In this document: positions 9,210 through 16,738 of the stretch, one piece after another
Layout: each line of letters starts with the position of its first letter
Numbering within the stretch: position 1 is the stretch's first letter
IMG/VR virus record: IMGVR_UViG_3300009413_000098
Location: 1 to 22,256 of that record
DNA length: 22,256 nucleotides
Direction: 5' to 3' (one strand)
DNA from: a virus
Translations under genes and position numbers: made by a program
The notes under the pieces: generated by a model
Told to the model about the DNA's origin: nothing
Seen by the model: only the letters and a program-made list of their open reading frames with translations
Databases searched by the model: none

Positions 9210-9983
9210 ATGGTTACACCACTAGATGGGGTAGAACAACAGCAACTACCGCAACAGGCGGTAGAAATAGAAGACGTGGGGGAGGTAGATGTCTCTGGCG
9301 TTGAGCAGGATGCGCCCGTTGATAATATCAACGATGCTTCTGTAGACGTACAGCCAGAGGCTCCTATTGCTACAGCCCCCGTGGCGACCGCTCCTCCTGT
9401 CGAGGAGCCTATGGTGGTTCCTACGCCGCAGCCACAGGTTGGACCAGAGGCTGTGGATGAACTTATGAAAAGAAGACAGGCTGATTCACAGAGGCAATGG
9501 GAACAGCAGGTTTTGCAGAGGGCAAGGCAACTTGAGCAGAGGGCGCAGGAGCAGGGGACAGACCCGCAGTCCGCAAGGCAGGTTGCACGTCAGTATGTGA
9601 CACACCAGAAAGAGCTTAGGGACCAGGAGTCAAAGGCGATGGATCTCGTGGGCTTTGTGGAAGGGCGGTCCAATGCCGCCATGCACTTTGCCCAGAAGCA
9701 TAAACTGGTGAACAAACAGGCACTTGAGGATATACAGACATTACTCAAGTTCAGAACTCCACAGGAGATGGAGCTGGAAGCTAGGCGTATGTCCCAGCTC
9801 CGCTCACAGGCTGCTGAGATCGCACAGCTCAAGCAGGGTCGGGTTGCACCGCAGACTTTCGACAATAGTCAGGGCGCAGCGGAAGCGACATCCAATGACC
9901 AGAGGCTCCTGGATGCGTACAATAATGGGGATAGGTCGGATGCAGCGGTGCGGGCTGCGAGACGATTAGCGTTTGGTTCATAA
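9210..9983 (+). CDS. Probable capsid scaffolding protein (257 aa)
   Basis: I start this gene at ATG 9210 because AAGGAG (9197-9203) sits at ideal spacing. An upstream in-frame TTG at 9165 lacks an SD and would add only 15 residues. The N-terminal ~80 residues are acidic and rich in Val, Pro, Gln and Ala (disordered). Residues about 85-150 are a Gln/Arg/Glu-rich helix (QWEQQVLQRARQLEQRAQEQ) and 165-215 form a second helical stretch. The C-terminus is basic and helical (AAVRAARRLAFGS), as in scaffolds that bind the coat through a basic helix. The gene lies immediately before the major capsid gene, the classical scaffold position. The assignment rests on position and composition; no protease motif is visible. 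Confidence 0.7.
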   Translation: MVTPLDGVEQQQLPQQAVEIEDVGEVDVSGVEQDAPVDNINDASVDVQPEAPIATAPVATAPPVEEPMVVPTPQPQVGPEAVDELMKRRQADSQRQWEQQVLQRARQLEQRAQEQGTDPQSARQVARQYVTHQKELRDQESKAMDLVGFVEGRSNAAMHFAQKHKLVNKQALEDIQTLLKFRTPQEMELEARRMSQLRSQAAEIAQLKQGRVAPQTFDNSQGAAEATSNDQRLLDAYNNGDRSDAAVRAARRLAFGS

Positions 9984-9990
9984 AGGAGGT
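9982..9990 (+). promoter_or_regulatory. Near-perfect ribosome binding site of the capsid gene
   Basis: AAAGGAGGT ends five bases before ATG 9996 and is complementary to the 3' end of bacterial 16S rRNA over nine bases. It is the strongest SD in the window. This fits the need for hundreds of coat subunits per virion. Confidence 0.8.
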
Positions 9991-9995
9991 GTCTT

Positions 9996-10874
9996 ATGGC
10001 ACAGACAGCAACAACGGGTAATTTAGAGAATGCCCAGAGGATTATCATAGCTTCGGCTAGGTACACAGAGGAGCATAACGCTCCAGCGCTTGCGCTCATT
10101 GAGCAGTTCAGTCTGCCCAAGGGTTCCAAGCAGGTTACTGTCCCCAAGGTAGGACAGATGTCTATGAGCGACCTTGTTGACGGTCAGGATATCATAGACG
10201 AGGAAGACATAGGGATGACCACGGTAGACCTCACCGCTTCAGAGGTCGGAGCCAAGGTTGTTCTCACGGATAAGCTGGTACGCCAGAGTGCAGACAACGT
10301 GTTCAGCATGATTGGCAGGCAGCTTGGTGACGGTATGGCCAGGAAGAAGGACACGGATGTTATAGCCTTGTGGCCTAACCTCAATGGTGGTACTGCTCTT
10401 AGTGCAGATAACCAGACATTCTCTACAGCGAATGTCCATGCTGCTATTTCCAGGGCTAAGGCAAACAAATTTGGCAATCAGCTTTATATTATTCATCATC
10501 CGAATGCGGTTGCTGAACTTTCTAAGGCATCTGCAACTACTGCTGACACAGCCGCAGCCGCAGGACTAACCAGCGGGTGGAGCGTGGATCTGTTGGCGAA
10601 CTTCTACAGTGGCCTACGCCCAATCAATGGCGTAAGCATATTTGAAGACGGAAACATAGATAAGATAAGTGGACAGGACTCCGGGTATGGTGTCATCGCT
10701 GACAAGACTGCTATGGCAGCCCTGACAAGCGTAGACACACGGACAGAGCGACAGAGAGATGCTTCTCTCAGGGCTACCGAGGTTGTGATGACAGCAGACT
10801 ATGGCGTGTTTGAACTTGATGATAGCCGTGGTGCGTCCTTCATCGCTGAGATTGGTGATCTGTCCTTCAGCTAA
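9996..10874 (+). CDS. Major capsid protein, HK97-fold type (292 aa)
   Basis: Length, position directly after a scaffold-like gene, and the exceptional SD all point to the coat protein. The N-terminal ~30 residues are helical (N-arm). Residues 44-58 (KQVTVPKVG) begin a beta-rich stretch, followed by an acidic extended-loop-like segment at 62-75 (DGQDIIDEEDIGMTT). VDLTASEVGAKVVLTDKLVRQ (about 76-96) is followed by a long spine-like helix containing DGMARKKDTDV. This order matches the HK97-like plan. Residues 150-175 (an INxxx-like AISRAKANKFGNQLYIIHHP stretch) resemble the P-domain helix and strand. The C-terminal half is strand-rich and ends FIAEIGDLSFS. I see no N-terminal protease domain. 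The capsid call is strong; the exact family needs a profile or structure search. Confidence 0.85.
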   Translation: MAQTATTGNLENAQRIIIASARYTEEHNAPALALIEQFSLPKGSKQVTVPKVGQMSMSDLVDGQDIIDEEDIGMTTVDLTASEVGAKVVLTDKLVRQSADNVFSMIGRQLGDGMARKKDTDVIALWPNLNGGTALSADNQTFSTANVHAAISRAKANKFGNQLYIIHHPNAVAELSKASATTADTAAAAGLTSGWSVDLLANFYSGLRPINGVSIFEDGNIDKISGQDSGYGVIADKTAMAALTSVDTRTERQRDASLRATEVVMTADYGVFELDDSRGASFIAEIGDLSFS

Positions 10875-10896
10875 CAGGAATAGGAAGAGGTAATTA

Positions 10897-11280
10897 ATGG
10901 CAGGGATAACAGAACGTAACCAGCAAAAGAACGAACTGGCAAATGCAGGGTTCACTCTCCGTTACATTGATGAGTGGCAGCCTAAGACGACCTTGTATCG
11001 TCACAAGCCGAGCTATAATATCGAGGGAGAGATCACGGAAGATGTGGGTACGACAGTGCGTGGAGTGCCGGGAAGCCCGGATTATGTGCTACGCAAGGCC
11101 AAGATAGGGTTATTCCCCTGGCCTCCAAGTGATACCTGTACCTGTCGGTGGTGTTCCGAGAGCAACCAGGTTGATGCCGTGGCTGATTCGATCAGCGATG
11201 AGGCCGCGACTCAGCCAGTAGCAACAGCACAAGGAAGAGGAACGAGGCGAATGGGGCCTCATTTCAGGGTAGAAAGCTAG
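10897..11280 (+). CDS. CxCxxC-containing hypothetical head-region protein (127 aa)
   Basis: The start follows GGAAGAGG (10883-10890). The central part (residues 33-75) is strand-rich with a Gly/Pro core (GTTVRGVPGSPDYV) and then IGLFPWPPSDTCTCRWCSE. Cysteines 81, 83 and 86 form CxCxxC, which could be half of a zinc site or a metal or disulfide element; no second obvious pair exists, so a dimeric or shared site is possible. The last 40 residues are low-complexity and Ala/Gln/Arg-rich. It sits directly after the coat gene, where completion, cement or connector proteins are usual. The family is not recognised. The 77 bases after it are non-coding. Confidence 0.75.
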   Translation: MAGITERNQQKNELANAGFTLRYIDEWQPKTTLYRHKPSYNIEGEITEDVGTTVRGVPGSPDYVLRKAKIGLFPWPPSDTCTCRWCSESNQVDAVADSISDEAATQPVATAQGRGTRRMGPHFRVES

Positions 11281-11357
11281 GTGTAACGATTGCCGTGCCT
11301 AGCGATAAAATACTAACGGCATTCGCAGGACTTTGAGCCTGTAAAAAGGAGTTTGAG

Positions 11358-12125
11358 ATGGCGTTTCCAACGACGGTTTATTTGAGTTATGGACAAGAGA
11401 AAGTTGAGACTTCGGAGCAGAAGCAAAAGCTTGGCACAAGGGCTGTGCTTCCTGACGGCAGGGTATACTACTATGCCAAGAACAGTTCTGCGGCAATTAC
11501 TCCCGGCGGGAAGATCGTGGATGGTATTGCAGCCGTAGCTGCTCATGACATGGACGTTGCAGCCACGGAAGCACATTCAGTAGGCGACACGACAATCAGT
11601 CTTGAAGTTCCTACTACTGACCTGACAAAAGACCAGTATGCAGATGGGTATCTTCTCATCAATGATGGCCCCGGTCAGGGCGAGGTCTACAGGATCAAGT
11701 CTCACCCTTTGCATGATGCGTCTGCTGACAACACGGTAATCTTCACGATTGATGAGCCAGATGGCATACGGACAGCCTTAACCACTTCGTCCCTGTTTGG
11801 GATTTCTTACAACCCATACAAGGATGTCAAGATCATTGACGGTGACGGAACCATGACTACTGGGCCATTGGGTGTGAACCCAATCCCTGTCACGGCTTCG
11901 TACTACTTCTGGCTACAGACAGCAGGTATTGCTTCTGTCTTGTCAGGGGCAGCGGTTGCTGTTGTCGGTGATGCTATCGGTGTAAGCCAAGCATCAGGTG
12001 AGTCAGGTGCATTTGACTTGTGGGACGCTTCTTCTGAAGAGGACACACGACCTATCGGTCATGCAATGAACATCCCGTCCGTTGACACTGACAACCAGAT
12101 CGTGATGTTAGCTATTAGAAACTAG
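11358..12125 (+). CDS. Beta-rich putative capsid decoration or head structural protein (255 aa)
   Basis: SD AAAAAGGAG (11343-11351) precedes the ATG by six bases. The protein is almost entirely short strands and turns rich in Gly, Ala, Asp, Thr and Val. The N-terminal KLGTRAVLPDGRVYYYAKN and the central YLLINDGPGQGEVYRIKSHP resemble phage surface-type beta modules, and VTASYYFWLQTAGIASVLSGA leads into a C-terminal strand-rich region. There is no signal peptide or enzyme motif. Its position two genes after the coat and its likely high translation (good SD) suggest a decoration or cement protein on the capsid. This is inference from context; another minor virion protein is equally possible. Confidence 0.75.
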   Translation: MAFPTTVYLSYGQEKVETSEQKQKLGTRAVLPDGRVYYYAKNSSAAITPGGKIVDGIAAVAAHDMDVAATEAHSVGDTTISLEVPTTDLTKDQYADGYLLINDGPGQGEVYRIKSHPLHDASADNTVIFTIDEPDGIRTALTTSSLFGISYNPYKDVKIIDGDGTMTTGPLGVNPIPVTASYYFWLQTAGIASVLSGAAVAVVGDAIGVSQASGESGAFDLWDASSEEDTRPIGHAMNIPSVDTDNQIVMLAIRN

Positions 12126-12138
12126 GAACAGGATATAG

Positions 12139-12495
12139 ATGTACGATTTGTGGACACCTGCGGGGACTGCCTATAAAGGGGCAGCCCCCGTGGGCTACAA
12201 TGCAGAAACAGGTGATGCGATTGTAGCGCATACGATTATGCTCAAGGCCAAGGATAAGTTTGGCAAGGAGCATAAGATGCGTGTGCAGGTACTGGCTGAC
12301 CCGGATACGAGTCAGGCGCACATCGAAGATATGATGGCTAATGCAGCCGAGAAGTTTCTCCAGGAAGTCAGGGAGAAGTATGACAAGCGCCCTGCGACAG
12401 CCGAGGAGCGCAAACACGCAGGCAAAGCCCTCGATGACTTTCTGAAGTACCGCACCCGGCGCAGGGATAGTACAACAGGAAAAATATACTTTTAA
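12139..12495 (+). CDS. Hypothetical alpha/beta protein (118 aa)
   Basis: A short AGGA (12130-12133) precedes the ATG. The first half is strand-like (VAHTIMLKAKDKFGKEHKMRV). The second half is a charged helix from about residue 58 to 108 containing EDMMANAAEKFLQEVREKYDKR, with a very basic end (YRTRRRD). No motif identifies a function. It lies between a probable head protein and the HTH gene. A small adaptor or nucleic-acid-contacting protein would fit the charge, but this is speculation. Confidence 0.7.
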   Translation: MYDLWTPAGTAYKGAAPVGYNAETGDAIVAHTIMLKAKDKFGKEHKMRVQVLADPDTSQAHIEDMMANAAEKFLQEVREKYDKRPATAEERKHAGKALDDFLKYRTRRRDSTTGKIYF

Positions 12496-12506
12496 GGAAT
12501 AGGAAT

Positions 12507-12701
12507 ATGACACAGCAAGAAAAGCGTGGTTTTAATACACAAGATGCTATGGAGTACTTGGGCGGCATCTCGCGGAATGGGTTGCAGCAATTGATAAAAG
12601 ACAAAGTTCTCAGATCGTACCGCATAGGAAGCAGGCGATACTTCCTGCGAGAGGAACTTGATGCGTTTATTGAGCGACAGATAGAGAAGGTGTCGTTATG
12701 A
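12507..12701 (+). CDS. Excisionase/MerR-like helix-turn-helix protein (64 aa)
   Basis: SD AAGGAATAGGA (12494-12504) precedes the start. The whole protein fits the short winged-HTH pattern of the excisionase (HTH_17-type) family: FNTQDAMEYLGG is the first helix and turn, SRNGLQQLIKDKVL the recognition helix and exit, and YRIGSRRYFLREELDAFIE the wing and final helix. Such proteins bind DNA as excisionases, as small regulators, or as terminase-like DNA recognition subunits. It overlaps the next gene by four bases (ATGA). A DNA-binding gene in the middle of virion genes is unusual; late-gene regulation or packaging-site binding are possible roles. Confidence 0.8.
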   Translation: MTQQEKRGFNTQDAMEYLGGISRNGLQQLIKDKVLRSYRIGSRRYFLREELDAFIERQIEKVSL

Positions 12702-12907
12702 CACAACAGGATATACCAATTGAGGTTACGGCAGACGATATACAGTCTGTTATGCAAACCAATCCAATGGTAACATTACAGGTGCAGAACCGAGCTTTGA
12801 TACGAAAGCTGAGTGAGGCACATGGAGAGATAACGAGGCTTACGCAGGAGCTGGAAAATACACAGATGGAACTTCACGACATACAGAACGACGGAACGGA
12901 GAGATAA
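12698..12907 (+). CDS. Small coiled-coil protein (69 aa)
   Basis: The start overlaps the HTH gene stop (ATGA, 12698-12701), so it is likely translated with it. From about residue 26 onward the sequence is a heptad-like helix (VQNRALIRKLSEAHGEITRL, continuing with TQELENTQMELHDI). It should form a coiled coil. The N-terminal 20 residues are acidic. It could partner the HTH protein, but that is only suggested by the overlap. No known family is recognised. Confidence 0.7.
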   Translation: MTQQDIPIEVTADDIQSVMQTNPMVTLQVQNRALIRKLSEAHGEITRLTQELENTQMELHDIQNDGTER

Positions 12908-12931
12908 TCAGGTTCTGAAGGAGGCGTAACT

Positions 12932-13048
12932 ATGCCAAAGGTAGGTAGGCGATCTTTTCCTTACACCAAGAAGGGGCAGTCAGCAGCTAAGAGGTATTCA
13001 AAGGCTACTGGTAAGCCCATGACTAAGAAGAAGAAAGGTGGCTACTAA
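12932..13048 (+). CDS. Very basic mini-protein with FPYTKKG motif (38 aa)
   Basis: A strong SD AAGGAGG (12918-12924) precedes the ATG, and the stop overlaps the next start (TAATG). The peptide begins MPKVGRRSFPYTKKGQSAAK, continues RYSKATGKPM and ends in a lysine run and GGY. It is strongly cationic and has no acidic residue. I recall similar short proteins with FPYT(K)xG...AAK near structural genes in marine phage genomes, from memory only. It probably binds DNA or acidic proteins. The good SD and coupling support a real gene despite its size. Confidence 0.8.
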   Translation: MPKVGRRSFPYTKKGQSAAKRYSKATGKPMTKKKKGGY

Positions 13049-13203
13049 TGGCTACCGCACGACCAAGACGTGAACCACATCGGCTTACAGAGGAACAAAA
13101 AGAGCGTTTGAAGGACCCTAAGTTTGTACTGGCTCTCAAGGCAGTCAAACCTGCTGTGCGTCAGGCACGGCGAGGACGGTCCCCCATGCGCCGCACTAGA
13201 TAA
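13048..13203 (+). CDS. Basic Arg-rich mini-protein (51 aa)
   Basis: It is coupled to the preceding stop by TAATG. It begins MATARPRREPHRLTEEQKER, has a short helix DPKFVLALKAVKPAVRQA, and ends in an arginine cluster (RRGRSPMRRTR). It is highly cationic at both ends. The pair of basic mini-proteins is probably co-translated. A role in condensing or contacting DNA, or in bridging acidic virion proteins, would fit the charge, but the function is unknown. Confidence 0.7.
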   Translation: MATARPRREPHRLTEEQKERLKDPKFVLALKAVKPAVRQARRGRSPMRRTR

Positions 13204-13219
13204 TTAATGAGGTACGACT

Positions 13220-14485
13220 ATGCCAGCAATACAAGGGAGAACGCGTGAGCAATTAAGGCAGCACATTGGGAATGCCCTTGGTGCGGTGTACGTTTCCTCT
13301 GCGTCAAGTAGCGGGAGTACAACAACGCTGCTGGACAATACCCTGGTATTAGGTGGGGCTGATACCCAGATCGGAAAGTGGGTCAGGTTCACCAGTGGTA
13401 ATAACGATGCAGTAACACGACGCGTCACCGATTCTGCGATATCCAGTAACGTCACCACCCTTACGTTTATGCCTACGGTTGGAACTGCAACGGCATCAGA
13501 GTCCTACGAGTTGTGGGATGGCGAGTACAATCCTGATGTGATAGATGACTTTATTAACCAGAGCATTCTAAGTGCTACCGGGCTTGTATACGACCCGATA
13601 GAGAATATCTCTCTTCATGGCGATGGACATCAGGCACGGTTTGATATTCCTTCCAACATATCAATGATATCCAGGGTAGACTACAGACATAAGGTAAGCT
13701 CCACCAGGATTCATGCCTGTGCTACCACGTTTGATGAGGCTACAGACGGTGACTTTACCCAGTCCTTGGACACCAAGGACAGAAAGCAGGGTACTCAGTC
13801 ACTGAAGATGGTCATTGCAGTAGGCGCATCAGCGGGGGATTTTGTTACTGATAGCATTACTAGTAAGGATCTATCCAGGTACGACACCATAGAGATGTGG
13901 GTGAAAAGCACAGTAGCAACTAGTGCTGGTAATCTCAAGCTCTTGCTTGATGACACTGCTTCCTGTGCCAGTCCCCTTGAAACCCTTAGTATCCCTGCCC
14001 TAACAGCGGATACATGGACATTTGTCCGTATGTCTCTTGCGAACCCGGAGACTGATACAGCAATTATCTCTGTGGGTCTGGAGTATGACTCCGATATCGG
14101 AGCCGTGACGGTGTGGATAGACGATATCTCTGCCGTAGAGAATGACACGGCTGAATGGGCAACCCTGGACAGGCGTAACTGGCGTGTTGATAAAGAGGCA
14201 CGGGACCTTATTCTTGGCCGTGATGGTCACGATGCGGTGGGTTACAGCCTGATTAAGATAGTGGGCGGTGATAAGCCAGCTCTGCTATCCAGTGATGCAA
14301 CAGCTACCGAGATCCCGGAAGATTACATCATTGCCAGTGCGGTAACCCAGGCGCTCCTGTCAGCTTCCGGTGGCCCTGCCACAGACCCTGATGCTAAACG
14401 CCAGCTCAGTGCTTACTGGGCAACACAGGCAGAGCGGTCACGCAGGAGCTTTCCAATGCTTGTGAACGTGAGGTCCGTTGACTGA
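13220..14485 (+). CDS. Adaptor-like head-tail protein with inserted jelly roll (421 aa)
   Basis: The SD GAGGT (about 13208-13213) precedes the ATG. Residues 1-20 are helical (TREQLRQHIGNALGAVY). Residues 25-100 are strand-rich with a turn pattern GADTQIGKWVRFTSGNN. NPDVIDDFINQSILSATG (104-121) is helical. Residues about 165-306 resemble a concanavalin/carbohydrate-binding-module-like jelly roll: FTQSLDTKDRKQGTQSLKM, DLSRYDTIEMWVKS, and a terminal AVTVWIDDISAVE. The C-terminus (364-413, IPEDYIIASAVTQALL and RQLSAYWATQAERSRRSF) is helical like head-tail connector adaptors. It overlaps the nozzle-like gene by TGATG. I infer a neck adaptor that also carries a surface-exposed sugar-binding-type domain. 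The fold calls need structure prediction. Confidence 0.7.
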   Translation: MPAIQGRTREQLRQHIGNALGAVYVSSASSSGSTTTLLDNTLVLGGADTQIGKWVRFTSGNNDAVTRRVTDSAISSNVTTLTFMPTVGTATASESYELWDGEYNPDVIDDFINQSILSATGLVYDPIENISLHGDGHQARFDIPSNISMISRVDYRHKVSSTRIHACATTFDEATDGDFTQSLDTKDRKQGTQSLKMVIAVGASAGDFVTDSITSKDLSRYDTIEMWVKSTVATSAGNLKLLLDDTASCASPLETLSIPALTADTWTFVRMSLANPETDTAIISVGLEYDSDIGAVTVWIDDISAVENDTAEWATLDRRNWRVDKEARDLILGRDGHDAVGYSLIKIVGGDKPALLSSDATATEIPEDYIIASAVTQALLSASGGPATDPDAKRQLSAYWATQAERSRRSFPMLVNVRSVD

Positions 14486-16434
14486 TGACCTCACAGGTTG
14501 TAGACACCAATGAGATATTTTTGAATGGCGTGTACTATCCCACCACAAGGCCTGTGCGTTCTACGCTTGCTTCAATCTACCCTGCCAAGGTGGTGATAGG
14601 GGATACAACAAAGGACTCTAACCTGCGCTCATCGATCATATCGTGGTCTGACTGGCGTGGTGGCATAGGCATCAACCGCATGGAAGGTGCCGGTGAGGTT
14701 AACAGGGCGTGGTACAGCACCTGTCAGTTGCGTTATAAGAACCACCTGGTATTGCCTGGGTTGGCGACAGAGTCCACAAGCCCCTCTCACGGCCTTACTG
14801 ATGCTAAGATAGGCGCTATTAATACCCTGTCTGATGAGGTATATGCCTTCTGGAACGGCTCGATATCGGAAAGCCCAAAGCTATTTAAGTACAACAACAC
14901 GAATGATAGTTGGGGGTCGGCACTCACCCAGAGTGCCACTGATCAGGTGACTGACAGCGTGGTGTTCACCGATGCCGGGGGTACGACATACCTTGTCTTT
15001 GCCCATTACGACTCGAATGGCAGTGGGTATACATATTCTTCTAACGGTTCAAGCTGGACTACAGATACAACAGATACAAAGTTTGTGACTGTATGGGATG
15101 AAAGGCTCTGGGGCATGTCGCATACTGGACAACTGTGGTATGCCACCACCATCGGTACAGAGGTGAACGATGCTGTGCTGCCTCTGCCAGATGGCTCTGT
15201 AACAGCCCTGTTTGTGGCTCGTAACGCAATGGGTGTGCCAATCATATATGCTGCGACCACACATGGTTTGTTTGCCCACAATGCAGACAACGCCATGTGG
15301 GAAGCGACGCAGATGGACTTCCCTGTCCACCCGGACAACGGCAAGGGAACAGTGAGGTGGCGCGACTCGGTATATATCAGCTCCGGCAACGGAATCTATA
15401 AGTACATCAACGGGAATAATGCCGCTGTGATAACGATCATGGGGCCGGACAGGGATGACGGCTTACCGTCTGATAAGCGTGGAGCTATACGGAATATGGC
15501 AGGATCACACAATGAACTGCTCGTAGGTGTAGACGCAAGCGCTGCGCCGTCAACCATTGCATCAACCTCCATACCGTATCAATGGATCAGTCACCAGGGG
15601 TCGCCAGTTATCGCCCCGGATACAGGCTACAGTAGTATCCTGGGGTATAACGAGATGGGATGGGAAGTGAAGTGGCAGTCTGCTACGTCAGGCAAGGGCT
15701 TTGATTCGATACACGTTTCGGATGCCTACTCTGAATACAGGGTATGGTGGGGGCATAACAATATAGTACACTTTATGGATCTGCCCAAGGATATCATCAA
15801 TCCATCTGAGGTGTCGGAGTTCGCATACGCCACATCTGGCATACACGAAACCCCGTGGTTCAATGCAGGGCAGAGTGAAGTTGATAAGCTGGCACTCAAC
15901 CTACGCATTGAGGCACAGGACCTGACGGCAGCCGATAAGGAAATTGTTAAGATAGAATATGCTACAGACTATTCAGAAAGCTACACCACGGCAGTATCTT
16001 CGCTTAACTCAAGCACTATGGGAGCCTCTGCGGGGACGTACACATACACGTTTGCGAGTGGAGTTGGCACTCCTTTCCGTGCCATAAAGTTTAAGATTAC
16101 CCTTGAGAGGGATGACGCAACGAGTACGGGTTTGGAGAAGTTCAATACACCAGACGTGGTATCCCTGACACTGGAGTACCGCAAGAAGATTACGGCCAAA
16201 TGGGGGCATACGGTAGACATAGACCTGACGAATGAATACAAGGGCAATGTACCCAGGGATCTGCGGTCCAACCTGGTGTCTGCCATAGAGAGTACGACGT
16301 TGGTAGAGTTCACCTTTAGGGATGACGGTGGGGGAACGAGGAACTACTATGTGGATGTCGTATCAGCACAGGGCATGGAGTTTACAGGACATGACGAAAG
16401 AGGGTCTACGACCATAAGTGTTGTGGAGCCATAG
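14485..16434 (+). CDS. Beta-propeller-like tail nozzle/hub protein (649 aa)
   Basis: It is coupled to the adaptor-like gene by TGATG and has GAGGT upstream (14470-14474). Residues about 105-345 contain repeated blade-like units of 30-50 residues with aromatic/Gly patterns: EVYAFWNGS, TTYLVFAHY, ERLWGMSHTGQLWYA, VPIIYAATTHGLFAHN, DSVYISSGNGIYKYINGN and NELLVGVDA. The C-terminal ~150 residues (from TPFRAIKFKITLERDD to the end) are a beta domain ending in GHDERGSTTISVVEP, like distal tail or hub proteins. There is no signal peptide or membrane segment. Size and order after an adaptor match short-tail nozzle proteins (functional analogue of T7 gp12), but the homology is not established. It probably closes the tail tube. 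Confidence 0.7.
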   Translation: MTSQVVDTNEIFLNGVYYPTTRPVRSTLASIYPAKVVIGDTTKDSNLRSSIISWSDWRGGIGINRMEGAGEVNRAWYSTCQLRYKNHLVLPGLATESTSPSHGLTDAKIGAINTLSDEVYAFWNGSISESPKLFKYNNTNDSWGSALTQSATDQVTDSVVFTDAGGTTYLVFAHYDSNGSGYTYSSNGSSWTTDTTDTKFVTVWDERLWGMSHTGQLWYATTIGTEVNDAVLPLPDGSVTALFVARNAMGVPIIYAATTHGLFAHNADNAMWEATQMDFPVHPDNGKGTVRWRDSVYISSGNGIYKYINGNNAAVITIMGPDRDDGLPSDKRGAIRNMAGSHNELLVGVDASAAPSTIASTSIPYQWISHQGSPVIAPDTGYSSILGYNEMGWEVKWQSATSGKGFDSIHVSDAYSEYRVWWGHNNIVHFMDLPKDIINPSEVSEFAYATSGIHETPWFNAGQSEVDKLALNLRIEAQDLTAADKEIVKIEYATDYSESYTTAVSSLNSSTMGASAGTYTYTFASGVGTPFRAIKFKITLERDDATSTGLEKFNTPDVVSLTLEYRKKITAKWGHTVDIDLTNEYKGNVPRDLRSNLVSAIESTTLVEFTFRDDGGGTRNYYVDVVSAQGMEFTGHDERGSTTISVVEP

Positions 16435-16443
16435 GAGAAGGAA

Positions 16444-16737
16444 ATGAGAATTGATCAGGGAATAGCTACGGTATCTTCAGCAGGCACAGCGGTGCAGGTG
16501 CTGAACGCAACGAACCGCATTAAGTGGGTTAAGTTCAGGGCACTGACCGCTAACTCAGGAATGGCCTATGTAGGTGTCAGTGATGTTAGCGCTTCGCTCG
16601 GATACGAGTTGGACGGAGGCAATGAACTTGAGATGAACTTTGGTGAGTTCGGAGGCAGCGTCCCTGCAAATGTATTCTATGTGGATGCCGGGACGAATAA
16701 CGACAAGGTTTCCTGGATTATGATACTGGAAGGATGA
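16444..16737 (+). CDS. Small beta-sandwich virion protein (97 aa)
   Basis: SD AGGAGAAGGA (16433-16442) starts next to the previous stop. The protein alternates strands and turns throughout: IATVSSAGTAVQVL, IKWVKFRALTANSGMAYVGV, and ELEMNFGEFG. The pattern fits a compact beta-sandwich of a kind often found as small phage virion or fibre-associated proteins. The next gene starts one base after its stop. The role is unknown; a tail-associated decoration protein is a reasonable guess. Confidence 0.7.
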   Translation: MRIDQGIATVSSAGTAVQVLNATNRIKWVKFRALTANSGMAYVGVSDVSASLGYELDGGNELEMNFGEFGGSVPANVFYVDAGTNNDKVSWIMILEG

Positions 16738-16738
16738 T

